A DNA stretch of 64,000 nt from positions 248,001-312,000 of the forward strand of contig NZ_FMAE01000002.1 in the NCBI RefSeq assembly GCF_900094575.1, given 5' to 3'. Both the position numbers and the translations under genes were made by a program. Origin of the DNA: Bradyrhizobium yuanmingense. GTDB taxonomy: Bacteria > Pseudomonadota > Alphaproteobacteria > Rhizobiales > Xanthobacteraceae. The notes beneath the pieces are model-generated. The model was not told the origin of the DNA. It did not search any database and saw nothing but the letters and a program-made list of their open reading frames with translations. Each line of letters begins with the position of its first letter. The stretch's first letter is position 1. This document shows, piece after piece, positions 46,685 through 55,071 of this stretch.

Positions 46685-46763
46685 GCGCGGATCGGGCGGA
46701 GATCGACCGCCATCGCGAAGACCCGGAGCGGGTGAGGGCGCCGGGCAGCGAAGTGAACCTGGA

Positions 46764-47450
46764 GTGGCCAGCCCGAAGATCAGCAAGGCCGCGGCCAACG
46801 ACAAGGTGCTCGATTCGATCATCGCCGCTGACAAGACCGCCGCTATGAAGCTCGCTCCCGTTTCACGTAAAACCGAGGAGCGGCTTGATCGCTACATCGC
46901 GCTACTCCGGGAGTGGCAGGCCAAGACCAATCTCGTCGCGCCATCGACTTTGCCAAACCTCTGGACCCGGCACATCGCTGACTCGCTCCAGCTCGTCGAT
47001 CTCGCACCGGCTGCAAAACGGTGGGCTGATCTCGGGAGCGGCGGCGGATTTCCCGGCGTCGTGCTCGCCTGCGCCCTGGCCGGCACGCCTGGCGCGAGCG
47101 TCCATCTGGTCGAGCGAATCGCCAAGAAGGCCGCTTTTTTGCGCGAAGCGATCCGCGTCACCACATCTCCGGGAGTCGTACATCTCGCTGAGATCGGGGA
47201 TAATGTGGATAGAATCACCGGCCCCGTCGATTGCGTCACCGCGCGTGCGCTGGCTCCGCTACATCAACTCATCGGCTTTGCGGAGCCGCTGATGCGCCAG
47301 GGTGCAAGAGCGTTGTTTCTCAAGGGTCAAGATGTAGAGGCTGAATTGACCGAAGCCGCTAAATATTGGAATATTCGGCCGCAGCTCCACCAAAGCCGCA
47401 CGGGCGACGGCTGGATCGTGGAGCTCAATGCCGCCGAACGGCGCAGCTGA
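46764..47450 (+). CDS. rsmG: 16S rRNA (guanine527-N7)-methyltransferase RsmG
   Basis: Methylates G527 of 16S rRNA with SAM. Core motifs: ERLDRYIALLREWQAKTNLVAPSTL, WTRHIADSLQLVDL, the SAM loop WADLGSGGGFPGVVLA and the later ARALAPLHQLIGFAEPLM. The start is uncertain. GTG at 46764 (228 aa) is listed; ATG at 46845 (201 aa) is also consistent with the core, and GTG at 46677 is unlikely because it lies inside parS site 5. The end overlaps the upstream region of parA closely, giving an mnmG-rsmG-parA series. Confidence 0.93.
   Translation: MASPKISKAAANDKVLDSIIAADKTAAMKLAPVSRKTEERLDRYIALLREWQAKTNLVAPSTLPNLWTRHIADSLQLVDLAPAAKRWADLGSGGGFPGVVLACALAGTPGASVHLVERIAKKAAFLREAIRVTTSPGVVHLAEIGDNVDRITGPVDCVTARALAPLHQLIGFAEPLMRQGARALFLKGQDVEAELTEAAKYWNIRPQLHQSRTGDGWIVELNAAERRS
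46859..46874. other. Degenerate parS-like site inside rsmG
   Basis: CGTTTCACGTAAAACC, 13 of 16 bases of parS with the central TTTCACGT kept. It is within coding sequence; ParB binding would be weaker, if any. Confidence 0.45.
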
Positions 47451-47478
47451 GGCGTTGAGGGGTGAGTGGGGAATTGCG

Positions 47479-48345
47479 ATGAGCGTGATTGACGAACCGC
47501 AGCAAGAACAGACGGCCCAAAAGACCGACGAGGTCCCCCACGGCCATCCGCGCATCCTCGCGCTGGCGAATCAAAAGGGCGGGGTGGGGAAAACAACCAC
47601 AGCGATCAATCTGGGCACGGCGCTCGCGGCGATCGGCGAACGCGTCCTGATCGTCGATCTCGATCCTCAGGGCAACGCCTCGACCGGCCTCGGCATCGAT
47701 CGCCGCAACCGCTCCTGCTCGACATACGACGTGCTGATCGGCGAAGCCGCCTTGCGCGAGGCGGTGGTCTCGACCGCGGTGCCGCGGCTGCACATCGCAC
47801 CATCGACCATGGATCTCTCCGGCCTCGAGCTCGAGCTCGGCACCACGCCCGGCCGCGCCTTCAAGTTGCGCGACGCGATCGGCGCACTCAACAACAACGT
47901 CTCGCCGGACGCCGACTACACCTACGTGCTGATCGACTGCCCGCCCTCGCTCAACCTGCTCACGGTCAACGCGATGGCGGCCTCGGATGCGATCCTGGTG
48001 CCGCTGCAATGCGAGTTCTTCGCGCTCGAAGGTCTGTCGCAATTGTTGCAGACCGTGGAGCAGGTGCGCTCGACACTCAATCCGAACCTGTCGATCCACG
48101 GCATCGTGCTGACCATGTTCGACTCGCGCAACAACCTGTCGAACCAGGTCGTCGCCGACGTCCGCCAGTTCATGGGCGAGAAGGTCTACAAGACCATGAT
48201 CCCGCGCAACGTGCGCATCTCGGAAGCGCCGTCCTACGGCAAGCCGGTGCTGGTCTACGACCTCAAATGCGTCGGCAGCGAAGCTTACTTGCGCCTCGCC
48301 ACCGAAGTGATCCAGCGCGAGCGCGAGTTGCGCACCACGCATTGA
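47479..48345 (+). CDS. parA: Chromosome partitioning ATPase ParA
   Basis: Deviant Walker ATPase whose nucleoid gradient moves ParB-parS complexes. From ATG at 47479 (GGGGTGAGTGGGGA before it) the 288-aa protein has ILALANQKGGVGKTTTAINLGTAL (Walker A Lys33 to Thr40), VLIVDLDPQGNASTGLGI and YVLIDCPPSLNLLTVNAM. No DNA-binding helix-turn-helix precedes the ATPase, as is usual for chromosomal ParA. A type F repeat separates it from parB. Confidence 0.98.
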   Translation: MSVIDEPQQEQTAQKTDEVPHGHPRILALANQKGGVGKTTTAINLGTALAAIGERVLIVDLDPQGNASTGLGIDRRNRSCSTYDVLIGEAALREAVVSTAVPRLHIAPSTMDLSGLELELGTTPGRAFKLRDAIGALNNNVSPDADYTYVLIDCPPSLNLLTVNAMAASDAILVPLQCEFFALEGLSQLLQTVEQVRSTLNPNLSIHGIVLTMFDSRNNLSNQVVADVRQFMGEKVYKTMIPRNVRISEAPSYGKPVLVYDLKCVGSEAYLRLATEVIQRERELRTTH

Positions 48346-48351
48346 CAATGC

Positions 48352-48435
48352 CGTAGGGTGGGCAAAGGCGTCTTCGCCGTGCCCACCGTCTTCCGCACAC
48401 AATCGGTGGGCACGCTTCGCTTTACCCACCCTACG
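48352..48435. repeat. Palindromic repeat type F, copy 1
   Basis: CGTAGGGTGGGCAAAG ... CCCACCCTACG inverted ends with inner GTGCCCACCG / CGGTGGGCAC. It lies between parA and parB. A second copy is at 60638-60727. Confidence 0.87.
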
Positions 48436-48482
48436 ATAATTCAGTTCTGGAGTGCTGCACCGTGAATCCAAGGGAGCTGGCG

Positions 48483-49370
48483 ATGGCCGACGAAGCGCGT
48501 TCGCGACTGGGCCGGGGTCTTGCAAGTCTGATCGGTGACGTCGGCGGCGAGGCTCAGCATGTCGATCGTCCGCGCGCGCAGCGCAAGGTGCCGATCGAAT
48601 TCATCAAGGCCAATCCGCGCAACCCGCGCCGCACCTTTTCGGACACCGAGCTGAAGGAGCTCTCGGAGTCCATCAAGCAGCATGGCGTGATCCAGCCGAT
48701 CGTGGTGCGTCCGGTGAAAGGCGCGCAGGACCGCTTCGAGATCATTGCCGGCGAACGACGCTGGCGCGCCTCGCAGATGGCCGGGCTGCACGAGGTGCCG
48801 ATCGTCCCGGTCGACATCAGCGACAGCGATGCGCTGGAATTCGCGATCGTCGAGAACGTGCAGCGCGAGGACCTCAACCCGATGGAAGAGGCGCAGGGCT
48901 ATCATGCGCTCGCCAACGAGTTCAAACGCAGCCAGGAGGACATCGCCAAGGTCGTCGGCAAGAGCCGCAGCCACGTCGCCAACATGATGCGGCTGACCAA
49001 GCTGCCGGCGGAAGTGCAGGCCTTCATCGCGACCGGCGAGCTGACGGCCGGCCACGCCCGCGCGCTGATCGGCGTGCCCGATCCACTCGCCGCCGCCAAG
49101 CGCATCGTCGAGGAAGGTCTCAACGTCCGCCAGGCCGAGGCGCTTGCGCATGAAGAGGGCGTGCCGGAGCGCAAGCCGCAGAAGGCGCGCGCCAGCGGAG
49201 GCAAGGAGAAGGACCCCGACACGATCGATCTGGAGAAGCGCGTCAGCGACGCGCTCGGCCTCAAGGTCACCGTCAATCACCGCGATCCCGGCGGCTCCGT
49301 GCAGATCAACTACCGCAACCTCGATCAGCTCGACGAGGTGATGAAGCGGCTGGCCAAGGGCGCGCTGTAG
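48483..49370 (+). CDS. parB: Chromosome partitioning protein ParB
   Basis: Binds parS, spreads as a CTP-dependent clamp and stimulates ParA. From ATG at 48483 (AGGGAG eight bases before) it has 295 residues: ParA-contact N-terminus (RSRLGRGLASLIGD), CTPase domain with NPRNPRRTF and GERRWRASQMAG, the ENVQREDLNPMEEAQGY segment, helix-turn-helix (SQEDIAKVVGKSRSHVANMMRL) and a C-terminal dimer domain. A GTG at 48462 would add seven residues. Confidence 0.98.
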   Translation: MADEARSRLGRGLASLIGDVGGEAQHVDRPRAQRKVPIEFIKANPRNPRRTFSDTELKELSESIKQHGVIQPIVVRPVKGAQDRFEIIAGERRWRASQMAGLHEVPIVPVDISDSDALEFAIVENVQREDLNPMEEAQGYHALANEFKRSQEDIAKVVGKSRSHVANMMRLTKLPAEVQAFIATGELTAGHARALIGVPDPLAAAKRIVEEGLNVRQAEALAHEEGVPERKPQKARASGGKEKDPDTIDLEKRVSDALGLKVTVNHRDPGGSVQINYRNLDQLDEVMKRLAKGAL

Positions 49371-49398
49371 AGCCATTTTCACGCCACTACTCTTTCCG

Positions 49399-49508
49399 CG
49401 TCATTGCGAGCGGAGCGAAGCAATCCAGAATCGTTCCGCGGAGGGACTCTGGATTGCTTCGCTGCGCTCGCAATGACGGGTGGAGGGAGTTGCGCTCGCA
49501 ATGACGGG
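49399..49508. repeat. Palindromic repeat type E, copy 2, with a tandem end fragment
   Basis: Copy at 49399-49478 with ends CGTCATTGCGAGCGGAGCG and CGCTCGCAATGACG, one arm base differing from copy 1. A second fragment of the right end (TGCGCTCGCAATGACGGGG) follows at 49491-49509, apparently a partial duplication. It lies between the convergent parB and holA. Confidence 0.88.
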
Positions 49509-49522
49509 GAGAGAGCGGAGGT

Positions 49523-50551
49523 CTAGCCCCGCCGTTTCGCATTCGCGGCGATCGCCATCAGCGCGCGTTGGGCGATGGCGGCGGCGAGGGTGGACTGCTT
49601 GCGCGTGTCGAGGGCGGCGGTCGCCAGCTGCTCGATCACAGCGGCGAGCCGCGCCGGGCTGAAATTGCGCAGCGCGGTTTCGACCGCGGGCTTTCGTGAA
49701 AAATGCAGGCGCGGAAAGCCGCCGTCGAGCACGGCGGAGGCAGGCGTGCCGTCGGCAATCGCCAGCGCGGATTTGTGCAGCCACGCGGCCTGGCGCTGCG
49801 CGGCCGAGATGATCACGCCGGGATAGGTCCCGGCGATCATCGCTTTCGCAAACTCGGTCTCGACGATGTCGGGCCGCCCGGCGAAGGCACCGTCGACGAT
49901 CGGATCGAGCTTCAGTTCCGAGGCATCGGCGACCACGGCCATGACGTCATCCAGCGTGACCTCGCCCTTGCCGTGGGCGTAGAGCGTCAGCTTGCGCAGC
50001 TCGTTACGCGAGGCCTGACGGTCGCCGCCGAGGAACGACATCAGCGCCGCGCGGGCGTCCGGCGCGATGCGCAAATTCGCGATCCGCAGCTCGTCGTCCA
50101 TCAGCTTGGCAAGATCGCGCTCGGTGTCGGGATAACAGCCGATCGCCACGGCGGTCTTGGCTTTCTCGCAGGTCTTGCGCAGCGGCGATTCCGGGCGGAG
50201 CTCGCCGGCCTCGATCACGATGCGGCAATCCTTCACGTTCATCTCGGCCAGAGTCTCGATGCCGGAGGCAAAGCTGCGCGAGCCGGCGCGAACGCGGATG
50301 GCGCGTCGGCCGCCGAACAGCGGCACCGTCATGGCCTCGTCGACCAGGCGCGACGGCTCGGCGGAGAGCTCGTCACCGTCGAGCTTGACCAGCGAGAACG
50401 GATCGTTGGGATCGTCGACGCCGGACGCGATCAACGCGTCGGCGCGCTCGCGCACGAGGCCGGCATCGGGACCGTAGAGCAGGATGATCGGACGGCCCGC
50501 ATCGGGGCGGGCGAGGAAGGCGTCGATCTCTTTTCCGCGCAGTGCGACCAT
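49523..50551 (-). CDS. holA: DNA polymerase III delta subunit
   Basis: Opens the beta clamp as part of the clamp loader. The 342-aa protein has the N-terminal RecA-like fold (MVALRGKEIDAFLARPDAGRPIILLYGPDAGLVRERADAL), LVDEAMTVPLFGGRRAIRVR, and a C-terminal helical collar domain including DDVMAVVADASELKLDPIVDGAFAG. Length is typical. It lies 65 bases after lptE on the same strand. Confidence 0.96.
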   Translation of the reverse strand: MVALRGKEIDAFLARPDAGRPIILLYGPDAGLVRERADALIASGVDDPNDPFSLVKLDGDELSAEPSRLVDEAMTVPLFGGRRAIRVRAGSRSFASGIETLAEMNVKDCRIVIEAGELRPESPLRKTCEKAKTAVAIGCYPDTERDLAKLMDDELRIANLRIAPDARAALMSFLGGDRQASRNELRKLTLYAHGKGEVTLDDVMAVVADASELKLDPIVDGAFAGRPDIVETEFAKAMIAGTYPGVIISAAQRQAAWLHKSALAIADGTPASAVLDGGFPRLHFSRKPAVETALRNFSPARLAAVIEQLATAALDTRKQSTLAAAIAQRALMAIAANAKRRG

Positions 50552-50565
50552 ATCGTTCGATACTC

Positions 50566-50607
50566 GTCATTCCGGAATGCCTCGTCAGAAGGCGAACCCG
50601 GAATGAC
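50566..50607. repeat. Short type A-related hairpin between holA and lptE
   Basis: GTCATTCCGG ... CCGGAATGAC, the same ends as type A but with only a 22-base centre. Confidence 0.7.
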
Positions 50608-50616
50608 GGAAGCGTA

Positions 50617-51168
50617 TTACGTTCCCGCGGTGAAGAACGAGGCGAGCCGGGTGGTGATGTTCTCGGCGATCTCGTTGGCGGCCCGGTCTTCGGCATCGCG
50701 CACGGCGCGGGTGCGCGAGAAGCGCTGATAGGACCCCGGCATGTCATAGGACACGCGCGAGAAGGTCGAGCCGGTCATCACAGACTTGCCGGTTACGACT
50801 TCGACCAGATTGTACTGGGCGTCGATGCCGAGATTTTCGCTGGTCGGCAATCCCGTTGCGGAGCTGACGATCAGGGAGGAGCGGCTGGTGGTGAAGCGGA
50901 TGTCGAGCCGGTGGGTCGGCGGCATGCCCGTCGCCGTGCCGTAAAGCTTCAAGGCCAGCGCGTTGCGGATTTCGACGCCGACGCGGGCCTCGCGGGAAGC
51001 ATTGGGCTTGTTGATCGGGGGCAGCTCGACCCCCATCAGCTTCTCGCGCAGGCCCGGGGTGCCGTCGCTGCGCTCGGCATACATCGGCTGGAAGCAGCCG
51101 GCCGTCAGCGCCGCCAGCGCGGCAACTGCCAGCAAGCGGGCTGCGATACGGGTCCTAGCCGACAACAT
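50617..51168 (-). CDS. lptE: LPS-assembly lipoprotein LptE
   Basis: Outer-membrane lipoprotein that plugs LptD during LPS export. The 183-aa protein has a lipoprotein signal ([28 protein letters not shown], lipobox LTAGC), and [20 protein letters not shown] in the middle. It overlaps leuS by 14 bases; the leuS-lptE-holA order is widespread in proteobacteria. Confidence 0.93.
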   Translation of the reverse strand: MLSARTRIAARLLAVAALAALTAGCFQPMYAERSDGTPGLREKLMGVELPPINKPNASREARVGVEIRNALALKLYGTATGMPPTHRLDIRFTTSRSSLIVSSATGLPTSENLGIDAQYNLVEVVTGKSVMTGSTFSRVSYDMPGSYQRFSRTRAVRDAEDRAANEIAENITTRLASFFTAGT

Positions 51169-53779
51169 TCACGATCCTCTTGGGAACGATGATCACCTTG
51201 CGGACGGGCTTGCCGTCCAGGGCCAGCTTTACCGCATCGAGGGCCAAAACGGCAGCCTCGATTTCCGGATTTTGGGCCGCTGTTGCAACTGTGACCTCAC
51301 CCCGCTTCTTGCCGTTGACCTGCACCACCAGGGTCACGCTGTCTTCAACCAGCAAATCGCGTTCGATTTGCGGCCAATCGGCCTCCGAAACCAGCCCCTT
51401 TTGGTCCAGAACCTGCCAGCACTCCTCGGCCAGATGCGGCATCATCGGCGAGAACAGCTGGACCAGGATCTGGCTGGCCTCCTGGATCGCCCAGGCGAGG
51501 TCCGGGGCGGGCTGGCCGGGGCGCTGGAGCACCTCCGAGAAGGCATTGGTGAATTCGCGGATATGGGCGAGGCAAACGTTGAAGTGCAGCCGCTCGATGC
51601 CGGCGGTGACCTTGTCCAGCGCGCCGTGGGCGGCCTTGCGCAAGGCGGTGGCGTCCGGGCCGAAGCTGGCCGGCCGGGCTGCCGGCGCAGCCTTGCCGAG
51701 GGTGGCGGCATCGTTCACCAGCCGCCACAGCCGCTGCACGAAGCGCGAGGCACCCTGGACGCGCTCGTCGCTCCAGATCACGTCGCGGTCGGGCGGAGAG
51801 TCCGACAGCATGAACCAGCGGGCGACATCGGCGCCATAGGTCTCGATGATGTCGTCGGGGTCGACCGTGTTCTTCTTCGACTTTGACATCTTCTCGATCG
51901 GGCCGATCGCGATGTCTTCGCCCGTCGTCAGCAGCGTGGCGCGGCGTCCGTTGCCGCCGACCTCGACCTTCACCTCGGCCGGCTGCACATAGCTGCCGTC
52001 GGCCTTCTGGTAGGTCTCGTGCACCACCATGCCTTGCGTGAACATGCCGGCGAACGGCTCGTCCAGCGCGATATGCCCGGTCGCTTTCATCGCGCGGGTG
52101 AAGAAGCGGCTGTAGAGCAGATGCAGGATCGCGTGCTCGACGCCGCCGATATACTGGTCGACCGGCAGCATCCGGTTGGCGACCGCAGGCGTGGTTGGCG
52201 AAGCCTCGTTCCAGGGATCGGTGAAGCGCGCAAAGTACCAGGACGAATCCACGAACGTGTCCATGGTGTCGGTTTCGCGCTGCGCCTTGCCGCCGCATTG
52301 CGGGCAGGTGACGTGCTTCCAGCTCGGATGATGATCGAGCGCGTTGCCCGGCTTGTCGAAGGTCGCATCGTCAGGCAGCTTCACGGGCAGGTCGGCATCC
52401 GGCACCGGCACCACGTCGCATTTCGGACAGTGAATGACGGGAATCGGGCAGCCCCAATAGCGCTGGCGCGAAATGCCCCAGTCGCGCAGACGGAAATTCA
52501 CCTGGCGCTCGCCGACCGGCGCGTTGCCGCGCAGCTCCGTCTCGAGCCGCTTCGCCACCTCTTCCTTCGCCTGCTCGATGGTCATGCCGTCGAGGAAGCG
52601 CGAATTGATCATGCGGCCGTCGCCGTCATAAGCGGTGTCGGTGATGACGAAGGACTTGGGATCCTGGCCTTCCGGGCACACGACGGGCGTGTTGCCGAGA
52701 GCGTATTTGTTGACGAAGTCGAGGTCGCGCTGATCGTGCGCCGGGCAGCCGAAGATGGCGCCGGTGCCGTATTCCATCAGCACGAAATTGGCGACATAGA
52801 CCGGCAGCTTCCAGGACGGATCGAACGGGTGCACCGCGCGGATGCCGGTGTCGAAACCCTGCTTCTCAGCGGTGTCGATGATCTCCTGCGCGGTGCCGAT
52901 CTTCTTGATCTCTGCGATGAACTCCGCAAGCTCGGGGTTCTTTGCGGCGGCGGCCTGCGCCAGCGGATGATCCGCCGAGATCGCCATGAACTTGGCGCCG
53001 AACAGCGTATCCGGCCGCGTCGTGAAGATCTTCAGCTCGCTCTCGCCGGCCGGCGTCGTCGCCGCATCCAGCGCGAAGCGGATCAACAAGCCCTCGGAGC
53101 GGCCGATCCAGTTGCGCTGCATCAGCCGCACCTTGTCGGGCCAGCGGTCCAGCCCGTCGAGCGCCGACAGCAGCTCCTGCGAGTACTTCGTGATCTTGAA
53201 GACCCACTGGTTCATCTCGCGCTGCTCGACAACGGCGCCCGAGCGCCAGCCGCGGCCGTCGATCACCTGCTCGTTGGCGAGCACGGTCATGTCGACGGGG
53301 TCCCAGTTCACCTTGCGCTTCTCGCGCTCGGCAAGCCCTGCGCGCAGGAAATCCAGGAACATCTTCTGCTGGTGCTTGTAGTAGGAGGGGTCGCAGGTCG
53401 CGATCTCCCTGGACCAGTCCAGCGACAGCCCGATCGAGCGGAGCTGCTTCTTCATCGCGGCGATGTTGTCGTAGGTCCAGGCCTTCGGCGCCACCTTGCG
53501 CTCGATCGCGGCGTTCTCGGCCGGCAGGCCGAAGGCGTCCCAGCCCATCGGATGCAGCACGTTGAACCCCTTGGCGCGCATGAAGCGGGCCAGCACGTCG
53601 CCGAGCGTGTAATTCCGGACATGGCCGATATGGATGCGCCCGGACGGGTAGGGGAACATCTCGAGCACGTAATATTTCGGCCGCGGATCGTCGTTCTTGG
53701 AGACGAAGATCGCCTGCTCGTCCCAGAGGCGTTGCCAGCGCGGTTCGGCGTCGCGGGCGTTATAGCGTTCGGAGGTCAT
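51155..53779 (-). CDS. leuS: Leucyl-tRNA synthetase
   Basis: Class I synthetase charging tRNA-Leu. The 874-aa protein shows HIGH at 50-53 ([26 protein letters not shown]), an editing domain inserted between the halves ([22 protein letters not shown]), zinc-type cysteines ([25 protein letters not shown]), KMSKS at about 630-634 and the C-terminal domain ([14 protein letters not shown]). Length is normal. Confidence 0.99.
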   Translation of the reverse strand: MTSERYNARDAEPRWQRLWDEQAIFVSKNDDPRPKYYVLEMFPYPSGRIHIGHVRNYTLGDVLARFMRAKGFNVLHPMGWDAFGLPAENAAIERKVAPKAWTYDNIAAMKKQLRSIGLSLDWSREIATCDPSYYKHQQKMFLDFLRAGLAEREKRKVNWDPVDMTVLANEQVIDGRGWRSGAVVEQREMNQWVFKITKYSQELLSALDGLDRWPDKVRLMQRNWIGRSEGLLIRFALDAATTPAGESELKIFTTRPDTLFGAKFMAISADHPLAQAAAAKNPELAEFIAEIKKIGTAQEIIDTAEKQGFDTGIRAVHPFDPSWKLPVYVANFVLMEYGTGAIFGCPAHDQRDLDFVNKYALGNTPVVCPEGQDPKSFVITDTAYDGDGRMINSRFLDGMTIEQAKEEVAKRLETELRGNAPVGERQVNFRLRDWGISRQRYWGCPIPVIHCPKCDVVPVPDADLPVKLPDDATFDKPGNALDHHPSWKHVTCPQCGGKAQRETDTMDTFVDSSWYFARFTDPWNEASPTTPAVANRMLPVDQYIGGVEHAILHLLYSRFFTRAMKATGHIALDEPFAGMFTQGMVVHETYQKADGSYVQPAEVKVEVGGNGRRATLLTTGEDIAIGPIEKMSKSKKNTVDPDDIIETYGADVARWFMLSDSPPDRDVIWSDERVQGASRFVQRLWRLVNDAATLGKAAPAARPASFGPDATALRKAAHGALDKVTAGIERLHFNVCLAHIREFTNAFSEVLQRPGQPAPDLAWAIQEASQILVQLFSPMMPHLAEECWQVLDQKGLVSEADWPQIERDLLVEDSVTLVVQVNGKKRGEVTVATAAQNPEIEAAVLALDAVKLALDGKPVRKVIIVPKRIVNVVG

Positions 53780-53966
53780 GGAATCGTTGGGTTTTCGTGG
53801 TTCGGCCGTCTCAAGACGGCGGACTAGGCCATAGAAGCCCTTAAGGGGTCAATGGGTTGCCGCGTTTTGGAACTTTGACCCCTCCGCATAACTACGAGGG
53901 TCCGCGTTGGGGTGTGATTAAGGCGTCGATGCCAAGTTGCAGCCCGACAAGGCCGCGTTACCGCAC

Positions 53967-55013
53967 ATGGATTCCAGCTTCGACGATCCCGATTACGACT
54001 ATGCCGCGTCCGTCGCCGGGCGGGCGATGCGGAGCATGGCCGAACAGCGGATTGCACCGACCCCGGCCAACTTTGCCGTCTGGTTCCAGTATTTCGCGGG
54101 CAGCCATGACGATCTGCGCAACGCGATCGATCTCCTGATCGACCACAATCGTCCCTTCGACGCCCAAACCAATCAGGATCTGTTCGAGACCTACGTCGCG
54201 CCCCAGGTGAGTGCCGTCGTGGTCGACACCTCCGAGCGGCTGCAGGCGCTGATGGGGACGGCGAAGGAGTTTCTGGCGACGGCGATCGCCGACAATCATT
54301 CGCAGATGCAGGTCATCAGCCAGGTGGCCGACCAGGGCAAGGCCGGCGTCGATCCAAAGCTGCTGGTTGCCCAGCTCATGAACGAACTGGCGCGGGCGGC
54401 CACGCGGGCGACGCAGCTGGAGGCGGGCTTTGCCGAAAAGACCCGCGAGCTCGACGTGATCCGCGATTCGCTGTCGCGGTCCGAGCAGCGCGCCCGGACC
54501 GACACGCTGACCGGGCTGGCGAATCGGCGGGCCCTCGACGAATTCCTGCGCAAGGCGCAGACGACCGCGGAATGGGGCGAGCCGCTCAGCGTGCTGATGC
54601 TCGACATCGACCACTTCAAGTCGTTCAACGACAATTTCGGCCACGGTGTCGGCGACCAGGTGCTGCGCCTGATGGCCAAGGTCCTGCGCGAGAAGGTTCG
54701 CGCGCAAGATCTGCCGGCCCGCTATGGCGGCGAGGAGCTGATCGCGGTGCTCCCGGACGCCGATCTCGCCACTTGCGCCGAGATCGCCGAACGCATCAGG
54801 CGCGCGATCGCAGATTGCACGATCACGCGTCGCTCGACCGGCGAGACCCTGCCCGGCATCAGCGTGTCGATCGGCGTTGCGCAATACCGGGTCGGCGAGG
54901 CGATCACGGATCTGATCGAACGCTGCGACCGCGCGCTCTATCTCGCCAAGGGCGGCGGCCGCAATCGCGTGGTGACGGAGATCGAGCTCGATCGCGCCGG
55001 GGCTGCGGGCTAG
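53967..55013 (+). CDS. GGDEF diguanylate cyclase with an uncharacterised N-terminal half
   Basis: Makes cyclic di-GMP from two GTP. From ATG at 53967 the 348-aa soluble protein has an N-terminal helical region (to about 165) that matches no sensor domain I can name, with a coiled-coil-like part (ARAATRATQLEAGFAEKTRELDVIRDSLSRSEQRA) leading to the GGDEF domain (DTLTGLANRRALDEFL). The active site is GGEEL (254-258), and the inhibitory RxxD site (RAQDLPARYGGEEL) is intact, so product inhibition is expected. It ends tail to tail with another GGDEF gene. Confidence 0.93.
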   Translation: MDSSFDDPDYDYAASVAGRAMRSMAEQRIAPTPANFAVWFQYFAGSHDDLRNAIDLLIDHNRPFDAQTNQDLFETYVAPQVSAVVVDTSERLQALMGTAKEFLATAIADNHSQMQVISQVADQGKAGVDPKLLVAQLMNELARAATRATQLEAGFAEKTRELDVIRDSLSRSEQRARTDTLTGLANRRALDEFLRKAQTTAEWGEPLSVLMLDIDHFKSFNDNFGHGVGDQVLRLMAKVLREKVRAQDLPARYGGEELIAVLPDADLATCAEIAERIRRAIADCTITRRSTGETLPGISVSIGVAQYRVGEAITDLIERCDRALYLAKGGGRNRVVTEIELDRAGAAG

Positions 55014-55034
55014 CGGTCAGCGACGGTATGCTCA

Positions 55035-55056
55035 CTCTCCCCGCAAGCAGGGAGAG
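55035..55056. terminator. Hairpin between two convergent GGDEF genes
   Basis: CTCTCC / GGAGAG arms, same type as at 33606-33630 and 29826-29946. Bidirectional terminator role inferred from its position. Confidence 0.4.
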
Positions 55057-55071
55057 GTGATGACCAGCGCT

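Noticed and set aside
44674..46713. 679-codon open frame on the minus strand opposite mnmG
   Set aside because: An artefact of high GC and low stop-codon frequency; mnmG on the plus strand is unmistakable.
46677..46763. Upstream GTG start for rsmG
   Set aside because: It lies inside parS site 5 and adds a Gly/Arg-rich stretch unlike RsmG.
52019..53827. 602-codon plus-strand frame opposite leuS
   Set aside because: Arg/His/Gly-rich shadow translation of leuS; no domain seen.
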